Shown piece by piece: positions 63,264 through 64,000 of a stretch of DNA of 64,000 nucleotides. Both the position numbers and the translations under genes were made by a program. The DNA lies in assembly GCF_000455345.1 (NCBI RefSeq), contig NZ_HG315690.1, forward strand, positions 248,001-312,000, written 5' to 3'. The first letter of the stretch is position 1; every line of letters begins with the position of its first letter. Origin of the DNA: Halopiger goleimassiliensis. GTDB taxonomy: Archaea; Halobacteriota; Halobacteria; Halobacteriales; Natrialbaceae. The notes below the pieces were generated by a model. It was not told the DNA's origin. It saw only the letters and a program-made list of their open reading frames with translations, and did no database searches.

Positions 63264-64000
63264 ATGGTAGACCTGTTCGTCTCCGGCCTGCGACTGTTCG
63301 GGGCCTTCCTGCTTGTCTTCCTGAACGGCTTCTTCGTCGCCGCGGAGTTCGCCTACGTCCGCGTGCGGGCCTCGGCCGTCGAGCAACTGGCCGCCGAGGG
63401 CCGGACCGGCGCGGGCATCTTACAGGAGGCAACGGACAACCTCGACGACTACCTCGCGGTGACGCAACTGGGGATCACCCTCGCCTCGCTGGGGCTCGGC
63501 TGGCTCGGCGAACCCGCCGTCGCGGCGCTGCTCGAGCCCGTACTCGCGCCGATCCTCCCCGAGAGCCTGTTGCATCTCGTGGCCTTCGCGCTCGGCTTCG
63601 GCTTCATCACGTTCCTGCACGTCGTCTTCGGGGAGCTCGCGCCGAAGACGATCTCCATCGCACAGGCCGAACGCGTCGCGTTGCTGGTCTCGCCGCCGAT
63701 GAAGCTCTGCTACTACCTCTTCATCCCCGGCATCGTCGTCTTCAACGGAACGGCCAACGCCTTCACCCGGATGATCGGCATCCCGCCGGCCTCCGAGACG
63801 GACGAGACGCTCTCGGAGGAGGAGCTTCGAACCGTCCTCTCCCGGTCGGGCAGCGAGGGGGAGATCGACGCCGAGGAGGTGGAGATGATCGAGCAGGTCT
63901 TCGAACTCGACGATACGACCGTCCAGAACGTGATGGTCCCCCGTCCCGACGTCGTCACCGTCCCGGGCGACCGGTCGCTCGCGGCGCTGCGCGAACTCAT
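63264..64000 (+). CDS. CNNM/CorC-type membrane protein with CBS domains (3' end outside window)
   Basis: N-terminal 245 residues of a hemolysin C/CorC-CNNM family protein, cut by the right edge. The DUF21 membrane domain is present: NGFFVAAEFAYVRVRASAVEQL, then DDYLAVTQLGITLASLGLGWLGEP, and VFGELAPKTISIAQAE near residue 120. This is followed by the acidic helix SEEELRTVLSRSGSEGEIDAEEVEMIEQVFELDDTTVQNVMVPR that starts the CBS pair. Members export or regulate Mg2+ and other cations. ATG chosen at the first hydrophobic segment. Confidence 0.95.
   Translation, partial: MVDLFVSGLRLFGAFLLVFLNGFFVAAEFAYVRVRASAVEQLAAEGRTGAGILQEATDNLDDYLAVTQLGITLASLGLGWLGEPAVAALLEPVLAPILPESLLHLVAFALGFGFITFLHVVFGELAPKTISIAQAERVALLVSPPMKLCYYLFIPGIVVFNGTANAFTRMIGIPPASETDETLSEEELRTVLSRSGSEGEIDAEEVEMIEQVFELDDTTVQNVMVPRPDVVTVPGDRSLAALREL

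Overview
The window is chromosomal DNA of an extremely halophilic archaeon (class Halobacteria; my best guess is the Natrialbales). GC is high, nearly all proteins are strongly acidic (Asp/Glu-rich), genes are tightly packed with ATGA or TGATG overlaps, and many genes have a TATA-like element about 25-30 nt before a start codon, which implies leaderless transcripts. Gene families are typically haloarchaeal: Bat-type regulators with a C-terminal HTH-10 domain, a HalOD1 domain, a DUF3209-CbiX-CbiH cobalamin cluster, SSS/DUF4212 acetate transport, PrkA/DUF444/SpoVR and many UspA proteins. There is one tRNA and no rRNA, CRISPR array or transposase.

Layout. 1-6417: histidine utilisation (hutI, hutG, hutU in one operon; a divergent HTH-10 regulator; hutH). 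6555-15739: a zinc-ribbon protein, glutamine synthetase, and single genes for metabolism and signalling (SDR, two stand-alone receiver proteins, GDPD, MFS, YjbQ, HEAT, Lrp, HalOD1, and a 30-residue microprotein). 15855-23634: a two-kinase PrkA / DUF444 / SpoVR operon. 24222-36169: an acetate island with two acetyl-CoA synthetases, an SSS symporter with its DUF4212 subunit, a Bat-like regulator with a recombinase-like N-domain, and four UspA proteins. 36277-40253: a small membrane protein and four unrecognised hyperacidic, low-complexity genes, the best candidate for an undescribed system. 40391-48605: part of an anaerobic-type cobalamin cluster (PQQ-like propeller, DUF3209, CbiX-ferredoxin fusion, a LAGLIDADG-like protein, ferredoxin, two CbiH/CobJ paralogues, CbiG), interrupted by a divergent lipoprotein gene. 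48856-55481: a VOC dioxygenase and a four-gene operon of pilin/TadE-like membrane-anchored proteins. 55638-64000: small conserved proteins, Mrp/Nbp35 ATPase, uracil-DNA glycosylase, tRNA-Ser(TGA) with duplicated tail sequence, a DUF2178-like/XRE/CPBP set, and the start of a CBS-domain membrane protein.

How parts work together. The Hut enzymes convert histidine through urocanate, imidazolonepropionate and formiminoglutamate to glutamate, which nearby GlnA can use. The acetate genes import acetate and activate it to acetyl-CoA, probably under the Bat-like regulator between the two acs genes. The Cbi proteins insert cobalt into sirohydrochlorin and carry out the C-17 methylation/ring contraction and lactone-opening steps; the other Cbi enzymes must be encoded elsewhere. 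Functions come from reading motifs by eye without database searches, so family names with DUF numbers are from memory and less certain than the enzyme names.
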